NCBI RefSeq assembly: GCF_017745275.1
Contig: NZ_JAGHZS010000004.1
Coordinates: 1 to 64,000, forward strand
Origin: Chitinophaga sp.
GTDB lineage: Bacteria; Bacteroidota; Bacteroidia; Chitinophagales; Chitinophagaceae
Direction of reading: 5' to 3'
Length of the DNA: 64,000 nucleotides
Shown: positions 15,824-26,100 of the stretch, in pieces
Numbering within the stretch: the first letter of the stretch is position 1
Layout of the letters: each line of letters opens with the position of its first letter
The notes under the pieces: generated by a model
What the model was told of the DNA's origin: nothing
Seen by the model: the letters and a program-made list of their open reading frames with translations, nothing else
Databases searched by the model: none
Made by a program: the position numbers and the translations under genes

Positions 15824-16627
15824 TCAGATTAACTTTTTCAAGAGACTGCGAAACCGATGTGGGGTGGCCCCATAAAAGAAACGAAAAGAGCGTACCAGGT
15901 GAGAAGCATCTGAAAAACCGGCGGCATAGGCGATATCCGCAACGGGGAAGGCAGTAGTAAATAACAGCTCCATCGCCCTTCTTACCCGCATTTTAAGCTG
16001 GTATTCGCCGATGGTAACGCCTTCTCTTTCTTTAAAAGCACGGGCCAGGTAGATGGGATGAACAAACACCCTTGCTGCCACCGATTGAATGGTATGATGC
16101 GTATCGAACTCATTTTCCAATATCGCTTTTACCTTTGGCAACCAGGCCAGGCGCAGCGGCACCTGCACCGCAGAATATTCCGATAACCAGTTCAGCACAT
16201 ATTCTTCGTGCAAGGTAACGTGAGGATCTGCGGAGAAAAAATATAGCAGGCGATACAAATAATCAAAAGTGCCGGCTTTATACACCGTCATTTTCGTAGG
16301 CAGGGTAATGCGTTGTTCCAGTTGTTGCAGGTCGGCCTGTTTGAATTCGATATTGAGGCAATGACCGCCGGTATCGCGGAAATGGTTGGCATGGTGGTAC
16401 CCGGCTGGTCTGAAGAGTACTTCTCCGGGCCTGATATGACTGCTAGTTTGCCGGTTTACTTCTTCATATCCACCATTGATCAACAGGCTCAGGTACGCAT
16501 TTTCATGGTAATGTTCATGGAGATGCACCTCCGGCTGGTAAGCCGTAATGTTCAGCTTAAAAGCAGCATTTTCATTGCTCTGCTGCTCCTGGCCGAAATA
16601 ATGACCGGGTGACAATACAATACCCAT
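15824..16627 (-). CDS. AraC family transcriptional regulator (cupin + HTH)
   Basis: This protein of about 267 residues has an N-terminal cupin ligand pocket (HLHEHYHENAYLSLL, GEVLFRPAGYHH). A C-terminal AraC domain follows at about residues 165-265 with two helix-turn-helix units (IQSVAARVFVHPIYLARAF and VADIAYAAGFSDASHLVRSF). The start MGIVLSPGHYFG (16627) avoids overlap with the upstream GNAT gene. The open frame extends to 16705. It sits between a GNAT gene and an M1-like peptidase gene on the same strand and may control them. Confidence 0.9.
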   Translation of the reverse strand: MGIVLSPGHYFGQEQQSNENAAFKLNITAYQPEVHLHEHYHENAYLSLLINGGYEEVNRQTSSHIRPGEVLFRPAGYHHANHFRDTGGHCLNIEFKQADLQQLEQRITLPTKMTVYKAGTFDYLYRLLYFFSADPHVTLHEEYVLNWLSEYSAVQVPLRLAWLPKVKAILENEFDTHHTIQSVAARVFVHPIYLARAFKEREGVTIGEYQLKMRVRRAMELLFTTAFPVADIAYAAGFSDASHLVRSFRFFYGATPHRFRSLLKKLI

Positions 16628-16668
16628 AAGTGGTGTCGGTGTAGATGATAAAGATACGGCTTTAAAGG

Positions 16669-17238
16669 TTATTGCGCCCGCCAGTCCCACGCTACCACGT
16701 CCCATTGGGCCCCGCCATCCGTATAGCTATGTATTATCTGAAACCCAACCCTGGCATGGGCGGCGTGAGAGCGGGTATTAGCAGCATTTATTTCGGTGAT
16801 CAAACAATCGTGGCTACCTGCAAAACGCTCCTTATGCGCCTTATACAAGGCATCAAACAGTCCTTGTCCACGCCAGCCGTCCGCCACGCAGATTTGCCCG
16901 ATAAAGTAGTGGCGCAAACCGGATACTTTGCTGCCATTAAGCGTGAGCGTGGCTGCCAACTCCATGGTAGGACGCATAATTTCAATGTCGGTGCAGGCAC
17001 TGATAGAAGTAGCCAGCGCATATCCTGCCAGGGTGTTTCCCGACATGATCACCGGCTGCGCCATATCGGCCATCATCCTTTCTATCATGGGTTTTGTATA
17101 CTCAAAAGTCAGAAAGCCCTGTGCCTGCGCAGTTTCAGGTGAAATATGTTTTTTGAGATTGCTGCGCAGCAGCGCTAATAAATCATCAACACTACGGGAG
17201 GATAATATAGTTGATTCAAATGTATTGGCAGAATTCAT
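16669..17238 (-). CDS. GNAT family N-acetyltransferase
   Basis: This protein of about 189 residues has the GNAT acetyl-CoA-binding motif A, QICVADGWRGQGLFDALY. It is followed by LITEINAANTRSHAAHARVG (motif B region), which ends in a variant of the usual NxxSxxxxxKxGF. The acceptor cannot be told. The start MNSANTFEST (17238) is chosen. The frame remains open to 17358, but the extra 40 residues are not GNAT-like and would fill most of the interval to the divergent DinB gene. Confidence 0.85.
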   Translation of the reverse strand: MNSANTFESTILSSRSVDDLLALLRSNLKKHISPETAQAQGFLTFEYTKPMIERMMADMAQPVIMSGNTLAGYALATSISACTDIEIMRPTMELAATLTLNGSKVSGLRHYFIGQICVADGWRGQGLFDALYKAHKERFAGSHDCLITEINAANTRSHAAHARVGFQIIHSYTDGGAQWDVVAWDWRAQ

Positions 17239-17376
17239 GCAGGCTTCAATTAAACAGGGTTCATTTTCTGTAAGTTGCAGTTTTCCCTTTAAAAAAGCAA
17301 ATACTGTTATTTTGGGAAATGAATTTAGGTTGGCTAAAAACAAATAACTTACACCCACCTAAAATGTAAACCCATT

Positions 17377-17892
17377 ATGAAACGAACTCCATGGTTTGAA
17401 AGAGTGTTTCTCCCTATTGAAGACAACGGTATGATGCCCTCCATTATTGAAAGATTAAGCGGCACCCCTGCCAGAGCAGAAGAAATTACGGCGAAACTGG
17501 CGCCACCCCAGCTCACCCATAAATTACCTGACCGATGGTCTGTAAAAGAAGAAATAGGTCATTTGGGAGACCTGGAACCTTTGTGGTCCGGCCGTTTAGA
17601 CGATTTTACCCAGGGGCTGTCTGAACTGAGAGTAGCAGATTTAACCAACCAGGCCACTCATACGGCCAATCATAATGCCACTGAAATAAGGGTGTTATTG
17701 AAACGCTTCCGGGAAAGAAGACGTTCCCTTGTAGCCAAATTGTTACAACTGAGCGATGCACAATTAATACATACTGCGCTGCATCCACGGTTGAAAAAGC
17801 CCATGCGTGCTATTGACCTGGCCTATTTTGTAGCAGAGCATGATGATCATCACCTGGCGAGTATCCGGGAAATATTGGCCACGATAAACTGA
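17377..17892 (+). CDS. DinB family protein
   Basis: This 171-residue four-helix-bundle protein of the DinB/YfiT type has the metal-site motifs EIGHLGDLEPLW near residue 62 and AEHDDHHLASI near residue 155. DinB-fold proteins include thiol transferases and damage-inducible proteins of unknown role. The exact function is not readable. It is divergent from the GNAT gene, with 138 bases between starts, and convergent with the lipoprotein gene, with a hairpin in the interval. Confidence 0.9.
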   Translation: MKRTPWFERVFLPIEDNGMMPSIIERLSGTPARAEEITAKLAPPQLTHKLPDRWSVKEEIGHLGDLEPLWSGRLDDFTQGLSELRVADLTNQATHTANHNATEIRVLLKRFRERRRSLVAKLLQLSDAQLIHTALHPRLKKPMRAIDLAYFVAEHDDHHLASIREILATIN

Positions 17893-17915
17893 TATCTTTC
17901 ATATAAAAACTAAAA

Positions 17916-17960
17916 AGCAAAAGCCCGACAGCTGGCTATTCCACTGCACGAGCTTTTGCT
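17916..17960. terminator. Hairpin between convergent DinB and lipoprotein genes
   Basis: AGCAAAAGC (17916-17924) pairs with GCTTTTGCT (17952-17960) around a 27-base loop. It lies 24 bases after the DinB stop and 43 bases after the stop of the convergent lipoprotein gene, so it may serve both. Confidence 0.45.
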
Positions 17961-18002
17961 CCTAACCATGACTTTCTCAAATCAGTTTAACACAACCAAA
18001 AT

Positions 18003-18794
18003 TTATCTAGGGTAAACAACAGTTGCGGAATCACTTCCAACAACTTGTCCCAGTTCATCATAAATTGATTTCATTACATTGGTAGCCAACCCTTTGTCGT
18101 TGTATAAATATCTGTACTTTATATGAGATACCGGGTAAGTATAACCTCCACCATTACGTCTGGTTGTTATTTCCTCCTTAATGTTATTAGCTGATAAATA
18201 GTAGCCAAACTCTGGTGCTATAAGCACGTAAGCCAGGCCAGCGGGGTAAATATTCTTCTTATCATCATAGGTATAGATAGTAGTATAAAGATCATGGGTC
18301 CAGGCATCATATCTCTCCTTTTTTATAACGTTGCCTCCGTCCCAAAAAAAACGATCAATGGATCCGATCATTGGCTGAAATTCGGGCCTTACGGTATGCG
18401 ATTCTATCAGTTGTTGTTTGTCATTAAATATCAGTGAATCATATTGTTTTCGGTTGATGGTAGACCAATTAAAATTGACTCCCTTATCTTTATATTCAAA
18501 TGTCCCGTATATATTGTCTGCTCCATCTGTCAGGTAATAGCCACGCCAAAACTGATATGGCTTATCATTGGCATAGCGGAAAATATAATTGTAGGTTATC
18601 ATTCCCCAATGCGTTAAGTACATACGTTCCAAAGTATTATCAGTATTGTAGAAAAAACCCATTGTATCCGCACGCCAGCAGATGGCATCCGAATGTCTTT
18701 CCAGAATTGGCTTTGAAACGGTAGGCTCAGTATTTTTCTTGGAGCAGGCAACAAGCATTATAGCTACAACAGATAGGCTGACAAATAATTTCAT
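18003..18794 (-). CDS. Hypothetical lipoprotein
   Basis: This 263-residue protein begins with a lipoprotein signal (MKLFVSLSVVAIMLVACSKK, lipobox LVAC). The mature part is built of strand-turn units such as FRYANDKPYQFWRGYYL, YTYDDKKNIYP and YRYLYNDKGLATN. They resemble the YD-like repeats found in Bacteroidota surface lipoproteins of unknown function. It has its own promoter-like element upstream and no obvious partner gene. Confidence 0.7.
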   Translation of the reverse strand: MKLFVSLSVVAIMLVACSKKNTEPTVSKPILERHSDAICWRADTMGFFYNTDNTLERMYLTHWGMITYNYIFRYANDKPYQFWRGYYLTDGADNIYGTFEYKDKGVNFNWSTINRKQYDSLIFNDKQQLIESHTVRPEFQPMIGSIDRFFWDGGNVIKKERYDAWTHDLYTTIYTYDDKKNIYPAGLAYVLIAPEFGYYLSANNIKEEITTRRNGGGYTYPVSHIKYRYLYNDKGLATNVMKSIYDELGQVVGSDSATVVYPR

Positions 18795-18808
18795 AGGAAA
18801 ATTTTGGC

Positions 18809-18816
18809 CAAAGATA
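18809..18816 (-). promoter_or_regulatory. -7 promoter element of the lipoprotein gene
   Basis: The minus strand reads TATCTTTG here, an exact TAnnTTTG match, 14 bases before the ATG of the lipoprotein gene. The -33 region is weak (ATTG about 24 bases further upstream). Confidence 0.45.
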
Positions 18817-18909
18817 TAATATCTTCATATATATTATCGCCAATTGTTCAGTAAGTTTTTAGAAGATAGGTTTTCCGGCAGCTCAACAACTATTGCCCCT
18901 GTTATAACA

Positions 18910-18941
18910 ACGGGCATAGCTGTGCAGCTACGCCCGTTTTT
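18910..18941 (-). terminator. Terminator hairpin at the end of the glycan operon
   Basis: ACGGGC-A-TAGCTG and CAGCTA-C-GCCCGT pair around a two-base loop with one mismatch. The hairpin lies 24 bases after the stop of the kinase/lyase gene. The best T run is on the plus-strand side, so it may act in both directions. Confidence 0.65.
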
Positions 18942-18964
18942 GGCAAAGGTGTATGATTACATCA

Positions 18965-21247
18965 TTATAACTCCCCCAGCACTACATCTAAATGCCGTAA
19001 AAACGTATCGGCATTTTCTTTATTGAATACTAATGGTGGTTTTATTTTCAAAACATTATGCAGTGGCCCGTCGGTGCTGATCAGAAATCCGCGGTCCTTC
19101 ATCTTTTCTACCACTACATCTATTTCCGGTACTGCCGGTTCCAGGGTTTCCCGGCTGCGTACCAGTTCGGCGCCAATGAATAATCCATGGCCACGTACAT
19201 CACCGATGATCGGGTATTTCGCCATAAGCTCCCGTAACCCTGCCATAAAATGCTCACCGGTTTCCAGGGCATGCTGCTGCATTTCCTCGTCCTGGATGGT
19301 TTGTAATACTGCTTTACCGCAGGCCATGGACACGGGGTTACCACCGAAGGTATTGAAGTACTCCATGCCGTTATTGAAGGCATCTGCAATGGCTTGCGTA
19401 GTCACCACTGCTGCCAGCGGGTGACCGTTACCAATTGGTTTACCCAGTACTACAATATCCGGTACTACTTCCTGTAACTGGAAGCCCCAGAATTGGTTGC
19501 CTACACGGCCAAAACCTACCTGTACTTCGTCGGCGATACAAAGGCCACCGGCGGCGCGTACATGTTTGTATACCTGCTCCAGGTAGCCGGGAGGCAATGG
19601 TATTTGTCCGCCTACACCGAGCAGCGTTTCACAAATGAAGGCCGCAATGCCTTTTCCTTCTCCCGATAACCGGGTAATAATATCTGCCACATCCTGCGCA
19701 TAAGCAGTGCCGGCGTTAGGATCATTATACTTGTAAGGACCGCGGTATAAGTCCGGGTTCATGGCTTTGTGCGTATGCGCCGGCTTCCCGAAGCCGCCTT
19801 TGCCATCGAATTTATAAGGGCTCAGTTCCATGGCAACGGTAGACGTACCATGGTAGGCGTGGTCCAGTACAATGACATCTTTCTGTTTTGTATAGTGGCG
19901 ACTCATGCGGATGGCCAGGTCATTGGCTTCACTACCGGAATTGGTAAAGAAGCATACCTGTAATGAATCCGGCAAGGTAGCTGTGAGTTGCCGTGCAAAG
20001 TCTACCAGCTCATCGTGCAGGTAGCGGGTATTGGTATTAAGACGGGCTGCCTGGTGCTGAATAGCCTGTACTACGGTGGGATGGCAATGTCCTACATGAC
20101 TCACGTTATTCACACAATCCACGAAGGTGCGGCCTTTATCGTCGTACAGGTATTGCAAAGCGCCCTTCCATATTTTCAGCGGCTGTTTGTAGCTGATGCT
20201 GAGGTTACGGCCAATGCGTTGTTTTCTTTCCGCCAGTAGTGGCGCATAATCATCGGCGGGCTTGATCAGCGGCGCCATTCCCGCAGCTACGCGGAAAGCG
20301 TCTGTAGCAGCCATGGGGTTGATCTGAATCAGTTGGTATAATAATTTCCAGGCCCCCGCTTCTGTAATAAAGTGGAAGGGATTATTACTCCCTTCTGCGG
20401 TACGGAGCGCAGAGTTAGTAACGCTGATGCATAAACGCGCTGCTACCAGGTAATAGAGGCAACCAATTTCCTGGTCTGTTAACGGCCACTCTGCCTGGTA
20501 TCCTTTTACCACCTGTGCGGCCGCTGTTAAAGGATCTTCCTGGTGTAACATGGCGTAGGTACAGGCAATGGCCAGGTTGTTGACCAGTTGCGTGTATACC
20601 ATGTCGCCAAAATCTATCAGGCCGGTTACGGCTTCATTTTTTACGAGCAGGTTATAGTCGTTGGCATCATTATGAATGACAGCCATTCGCAGTTGTGGCA
20701 ACAGTGGAACTATTTCCGTTTCAAACTGTAACAGGAAATAGGCCACCATGCGGCGGCGTTCATGGTCTTTGATAGCGGGTAAATTAACACGGGCAGCGAG
20801 GGTATTGCGCAGGTCCCAGCTATAGATGCGATAAGCAGCCGGGTGTGCAAAGCCTTGCAGTGCACGATCCATCCTGCCCAAAAAATGCCCCAGGCTTAGT
20901 AACAGTTGTGGGGTATGTGCTATTTCATCTGCCCATATTCTTCCTTCCAGGAAAGTCAGGATGCGCATGTACCCGGTGGACAGCCGGGTTATTTCTTCTC
21001 CCTGTTGATTTAGCAGTACCTGCTGAAACCCTTTGGCTACGGGTGTATCCGCCAGGTGGCGCAGCATTTTCAACTGGGCATCCAACAGGTGCAGATCACT
21101 GCTGATGTCCGCCACTTTGCAGATGTATTGCTGCCCGGCTTTGTCTGCCAGGAGGAAGTTACGATCTTCATAACCGTCCAGCGCCTGTACACTTACGTCA
21201 ATTCCATAGTGCTGCTGCACCAGTGCTTTCATTTCTGCTATATCCAT
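18965..21247 (-). CDS. APH-type kinase fused to class III aminotransferase-fold phospho-lyase (putative hydroxylysine kinase/lyase)
   Basis: This two-domain cytosolic enzyme has about 760 residues. Residues 1-330 form an aminoglycoside-phosphotransferase-like kinase, with catalytic loop HNDANDYNLL near residue 192 and metal site LIDFGD. Residues 345-760 form a class III PLP enzyme, with HAYHGTS, ADEVQVGFGRVG and the PLP lysine in LGKPIGNGHPLA near residue 600. In mammals the same two activities are separate proteins: hydroxylysine kinase and 5-phosphohydroxylysine phospho-lyase (or the phosphoethanolamine paralogue). I infer phosphorylation of 5-hydroxylysine and elimination to 2-aminoadipate semialdehyde. 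Phosphoethanolamine is the alternative. There is no signal peptide. The start at 21247 lies 10 bases after the GH63 stop; it is the last gene of the operon. Confidence 0.85.
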   Translation of the reverse strand: MDIAEMKALVQQHYGIDVSVQALDGYEDRNFLLADKAGQQYICKVADISSDLHLLDAQLKMLRHLADTPVAKGFQQVLLNQQGEEITRLSTGYMRILTFLEGRIWADEIAHTPQLLLSLGHFLGRMDRALQGFAHPAAYRIYSWDLRNTLAARVNLPAIKDHERRRMVAYFLLQFETEIVPLLPQLRMAVIHNDANDYNLLVKNEAVTGLIDFGDMVYTQLVNNLAIACTYAMLHQEDPLTAAAQVVKGYQAEWPLTDQEIGCLYYLVAARLCISVTNSALRTAEGSNNPFHFITEAGAWKLLYQLIQINPMAATDAFRVAAGMAPLIKPADDYAPLLAERKQRIGRNLSISYKQPLKIWKGALQYLYDDKGRTFVDCVNNVSHVGHCHPTVVQAIQHQAARLNTNTRYLHDELVDFARQLTATLPDSLQVCFFTNSGSEANDLAIRMSRHYTKQKDVIVLDHAYHGTSTVAMELSPYKFDGKGGFGKPAHTHKAMNPDLYRGPYKYNDPNAGTAYAQDVADIITRLSGEGKGIAAFICETLLGVGGQIPLPPGYLEQVYKHVRAAGGLCIADEVQVGFGRVGNQFWGFQLQEVVPDIVVLGKPIGNGHPLAAVVTTQAIADAFNNGMEYFNTFGGNPVSMACGKAVLQTIQDEEMQQHALETGEHFMAGLRELMAKYPIIGDVRGHGLFIGAELVRSRETLEPAVPEIDVVVEKMKDRGFLISTDGPLHNVLKIKPPLVFNKENADTFLRHLDVVLGEL

Positions 21248-21257
21248 GATGTTTAAT

Positions 21258-23147
21258 TTACTCGCGCAATAACAATAAAGTATGTGCTGCCGACCAGCTA
21301 AAATTAGGCGCATTCAGTCCTTTGCCGGTCAGCGGATGATAATTTTCGTACAACGGCAGGTTGTCATTCATGCCGGTAGCGTTTTGCCACAATTTGTTGG
21401 TCAGCTCCGTTGCCAGGTCGTTATAGCCATATGCTTTCAATCCGGCGATGCCAAAATAAAACTGATCCAGCCATACAGGTCCCCGCCAGTAACCCTTCAG
21501 CGGGTCGAAGTTAGGATGATCTGCTGTTAATACCGGCATCGGCACTTTAGTATTGAATTTTCCCGGCTGTGCCATGATGGCGGCTACACCTGCCGCCTGC
21601 TGCTTGCTGGAGATGCCTGCCCACAGCGGAATCCAGCCCTCTGCACCTTCTATTCTGATCAACTCTTTCCGGCGATCATAATAAAAGCCGGTAGCGGAAT
21701 CAAAATATTGCTGGTTAATTTTCGCTTTCAACGATGCGGTCTGCCCGGTCCAGGTATCCTCCAAATGCAGCAGTGATGCCATTTTCGCAAGATACTGCTT
21801 TTCTGCATAAAGATAGGTATTGAGATCTACGGATGACTGATCCAGGGACCACGCCTGTGCGTTGTTTTTCTGCATGCGTGCATGGTCGAAGCGTACAGCG
21901 TTGTCCATACCACTTTCCCAGGCAGCCGCAATGCGGGTACCATCGGTGGAACCGTATTCACAAAGACTATCCCCATCATGATCGCGGTTGGCATACCACC
22001 AACGGTGATAGCGTACCAATGGTGCATACATTTCTTTTACGAAAGCCGTGTCTTTTGTATGCCGGAATACTTCCCATACGGCCCATGCGGCCAATGGTGG
22101 CTTAGTATCGCGGGCGTTGTTCTCTTTACTGTTGGTGTAAATACAATCGATCACCATACCATCCGGCCATTGATAATCGAACATGGCGCGGATATTATTT
22201 TTAGCCAGTTCCGGATGGAAAATACTTACGGCAGCGGCCTGTTTCCAGCTATCCCAGGCCCAGAAGCCATAAAATCCCTGGTAGCTGGCGGACGGGAAGA
22301 TACCTTCATGCTTCAGATCTCCGGCAGCGCTGCGCCAGTTGGTGAGCAGCGTCATAATACATTTCACCATGAGGCGGCGTTGCGTGGTATCAGCCGTAAA
22401 CGCGGCTTCCAGGTAACCATTCCAGCGTTGCCTGTTTTGCCGCAAGGCCATCGTAAAATCGTGGCCACCGGTAGCGGGTTGCCGATAGCTCTGCAACTGC
22501 GTTTCCTGCCAGGTACCTTTTGCAGGTAATTGAATTTTTTTGACAGACGTATATCCGGCACCGTTAGTAGTAATTTTCCACTGGGCGGGTGACAGGTAAT
22601 CTATATAAAACGTATGACCGTTACCGTTAATTTGCAACTGCTGGTGATGCTGTTTCCAGTCCGGTTGGCTTAACAGGCTGCTCCCCTCCCATTGTAACTC
22701 CAGCTGGCGGCGCTTATTGCCCTGGTTGGCAATAGTAGCCTGTATCATGGCAGTGGTGGCACTTGTAAAAATGAGTTGCAGGCGGACTTTCATGTCCGGC
22801 AACTGGTAACTTTGTTCCAGCAGGCCGGGATAATAATGCTGAGTACCGTTTTCGGGCAACAGCTCTTTTCCTCCTTCCAGCACGTGCAGCCGGGCAATGG
22901 CATTACTCAGCCAGCGGCCATCCATATCCATCAGCAACGGGCCAACGAAGCCGCCATAGCCGGCTGCCTGTGCAGGCAATGCATATGCATGCCATGCGCC
23001 CTGGTCTGAAAAAAAACTGACGCCTACGCCGGAAGTATCTGTTACCTGGTGTTTAATATCCAATACGTCTGCAAACTGTTGCCTGTCTGCCTGCTGTGCT
23101 TTCACGCTCAACGCGCTACAACACAGTAGCCACCACCATTTCCTCAT
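21258..23147 (-). CDS. GH63 (YgjK-like) alpha-glucosidase
   Basis: This protein of about 629 residues has a signal peptide (MRKWWWLLCCSALSVKAQ), an N-terminal beta domain and an (alpha/alpha)6 barrel. Barrel signatures are WAWDSWKQAAA, FDYQWPDGMVID, WESGMDNAVRF (probable acid Asp, about residue 412), YWRGPVWLDQFYFG and LYENYHPLTGKG (probable base Glu, about 602). These agree with GH63 enzymes of the E. coli YgjK type rather than eukaryotic glucosidase I. From memory, YgjK favours alpha-glucosyl disaccharides, and Glc-alpha-1,2-Gal has been proposed as its natural substrate. The gene starts one base after the GH2 stop and ends 10 bases before the kinase/lyase start. Likely location is the periplasm. 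Confidence 0.88.
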   Translation of the reverse strand: MRKWWWLLCCSALSVKAQQADRQQFADVLDIKHQVTDTSGVGVSFFSDQGAWHAYALPAQAAGYGGFVGPLLMDMDGRWLSNAIARLHVLEGGKELLPENGTQHYYPGLLEQSYQLPDMKVRLQLIFTSATTAMIQATIANQGNKRRQLELQWEGSSLLSQPDWKQHHQQLQINGNGHTFYIDYLSPAQWKITTNGAGYTSVKKIQLPAKGTWQETQLQSYRQPATGGHDFTMALRQNRQRWNGYLEAAFTADTTQRRLMVKCIMTLLTNWRSAAGDLKHEGIFPSASYQGFYGFWAWDSWKQAAAVSIFHPELAKNNIRAMFDYQWPDGMVIDCIYTNSKENNARDTKPPLAAWAVWEVFRHTKDTAFVKEMYAPLVRYHRWWYANRDHDGDSLCEYGSTDGTRIAAAWESGMDNAVRFDHARMQKNNAQAWSLDQSSVDLNTYLYAEKQYLAKMASLLHLEDTWTGQTASLKAKINQQYFDSATGFYYDRRKELIRIEGAEGWIPLWAGISSKQQAAGVAAIMAQPGKFNTKVPMPVLTADHPNFDPLKGYWRGPVWLDQFYFGIAGLKAYGYNDLATELTNKLWQNATGMNDNLPLYENYHPLTGKGLNAPNFSWSAAHTLLLLRE

Positions 23148-23148
23148 A

Positions 23149-26100
23149 TTATTCGAATCTTTGTTTTGCTTGTTGCACCGGTTCAGCACCGGCATTTAAA
23201 GGTCTTAAAGTAAAAGTATACTGATATGCTTTGCAGGGCAGCTGGTATTGTGGATGCGGTTTTGCGCCCCAGCTGTTATCGCCGCCCAGCCCTGATTGCA
23301 GGTAGTCGATATTCCACCAGATCAGGTCTTCATTGAGCATAGAATGACCGTGTTTATTTTGTTTGCGATCGAAATCCAGGCGGGCCATATCAAAATGCAG
23401 TACGCCTGCACTGAGTAAGCTGTCGGATACAAACATGAACCCGGCTTTGTCTTTGTCCTGCAGGGCCATCCAACTGATATCCGTACGGTAACCACTTTCC
23501 TGTGCCCGTGGATACGGGTGGAACAGTTCATCTGCCGCGAGGTGATATACGTCGATGTCTGCTGCATATTTGCGATCGGCGTAGTTATCGAAAGGTCCTC
23601 TGCCCAGCCAGGTGACCTGGTCGTAGCGGGACGGCAGGATCATGCGCATGCCCATGCGGGGAATCTCCGGCAACGTAGTATCTGTTGGCATAAACTGTAC
23701 TGCCACGGTGATATCACCATTTACAGCAATGGTGTAGGTAGTGGCATAGTTTACTTTTACCTTAGGAAGATAATGCAGGGTTTGTACCTGCGTACGCGTA
23801 ACGCTGAGGGACGTTACTTCAAACTTCTGCAGCACTGCGCCTTCCAGGGCATGTTGCCATACTTCACAACGAATCTGCTGGCTGTTGCCAATGTCGTTAT
23901 CGGTAGCAGCACGCCAGAAATGTGGTTGCAAAGGTCCCTGCATCAGCGCGTTGTTACCGGCAGTATATGTTTCCAGCCAGCCGGTAGTTTTATTGAATCC
24001 GGCGCGGAATAAAGCGTTGCCGATGCTGCCATCGTTCTTTACTTCCAGCGCGGGACCACTGAGTACCTGTTTTACCACCGGAACATAAGCCGGTAGTGGA
24101 AACTGCTCAGTAGCTATTACTTTATTTTTTTTATCTACTGCTTCAAAGTGAATATAGTAGCGGGTGCCAGCCGTTGGGGTAACGTTGGGTAAGGCAATGG
24201 CTACCAGGGAATCCCTGCCGGGGGCGATGGAAAGTACAGGACAGTTACCACTTTCAATAGTAGCTCCGTCTCCCCTGATCCGCCACCTGATCGTATAGGC
24301 GTTTAAGTTAGTAAAATCAAAACGGTTAAATATACGCCATTTATCGCCTTCCGGTTTTACCTGTACGTTCTGATACACCTTTCTTACTTCAAACGCCTGC
24401 GGGTGCGGAGTACGATCTGCTGCCAGCATGCCGTCTGCACAGAAACTGGTATCGCTGGTAGCGCCTACCGTGCCCATATCACCGCCATAGGCCCATATCT
24501 GGCGGCCATTGGCATCTTTTTTCAGGAAGGTCTGGTCAGCGAAATCCCAGATAAACCCGCCCTGTAAGCGGGGATGCTGGTAAACCTGGTCCCAGTCTTC
24601 CTTCAGGTTACCACCGCTGTTACCCATCATGTGTGCATATTCGCATTGAATGATGGGGCGGTTATCATTTACATCCAGGAATTTTTTATCTATGGTGTAA
24701 ATGGATTTATACATCGGGCAAATGATGTCTGTCCATTCGTTGTGGCCGGCGGCTTCATATTGTACCGGCCGGGTATTATCTTTTGCTTTGATGTACTTAT
24801 ACGTCGAAATAAAATTCTGTCCGAAGCCGCTTTCGTTGCCGAGCGACCAGGTGATAATGCTGCAATAATTTTTATCGCGCTCCACCATGCGCCGGGTACG
24901 ATGCAGGTAAGCCTGCTCCCAGTCTGGTTTATCGGAGAGGGTTTGCCAGGGATGAAACGACATGCCATCGCATTCAATATTGGCTTCGTCCACCAGGTAA
25001 ATGCCGTATTCATCGCAGAGGTCATACCATTCTTCCGTGTCAGGATAGTGGCTGTTGCGCACCGCGTTAATGTTGTATTGTTTCATCACTTCCAGGTCGT
25101 GCACCATGCCGGCACGAGATACCACGCGGGCGCGGTACATGTCGTGTTCATGACGGTTCACGCCTTTGATGTGAATAGCGACGCCATTGAGTAAGAACTG
25201 CCCGTTTTTAATTTCCACGGTACGGAAGCCGATGCGAAGCGCCATGCTTTCCAGTACGGCGCCACTTTTATCTACATGTGTAATAACCAGTGTATATAAT
25301 GCCGGATGCTCTGCATTCCAGGGTTGAATATCTTTAAAAAGGGCGTCCATCTGCCAGGTGCTGTCTTTCCCTATCTTCCACTCTTTGGTGAGCATTACTT
25401 TGCCTTTATCCAGCAGCTGTACCTGCATGCGTTGCCCGGCTTCTGCAGGAGTTGGCTGCCTGTTCAGGGTGAGCGCGAGATTCAATTGGCCATCTTTGTA
25501 CTGGTTAACCAGCAGTGGTTTAGCGAAGAAGTCATATAAACAGAGCTTAGGCCTGGCTACCAGGTATACGCTGCGTTCAATGCCACTGAGCTTCCACATG
25601 TCCTGGCCTTCCAGGTAAGAGCCGTCATTAAACCGGAACACCTGTATGGCTACACTGTTACTGCCTGCCTGCAGATAGGGCGTGATATCAAATTCTGATG
25701 GAGTTTTGCTGTCTTTACTCAGCCCCACATATTGTCCGTTTATCCAGAGATAGAAAAACGAGTTAACGCCGCCGAGGTGTATCCACACCTGTTTATCTTT
25801 CCAGTTGGCGGGTATGGTAAAATCGCGGCGGTAAGAGCCTACCGGGTTGAAGTTGGCCGGCACCCGTGGGGGATCAGGCGGGAAAGGATATTCCACATCT
25901 GTAAAAATGTAGCTATCGTATCCGGCTGTCTGCCAGTTTTCCGGCACCTGTATTTTTTTCCAGTGAGATACATCTGTTCCTTTCTTATAAAAATCCAGCG
26001 GTCGTTCCGAAGGGTTACGGGCAATATGAAACTGCCAGGTACCATCCAGCAGTTTAACAGCTGCACGCGCGGAGTCCCGGCGTACAGCTGCTGCTGCGTT

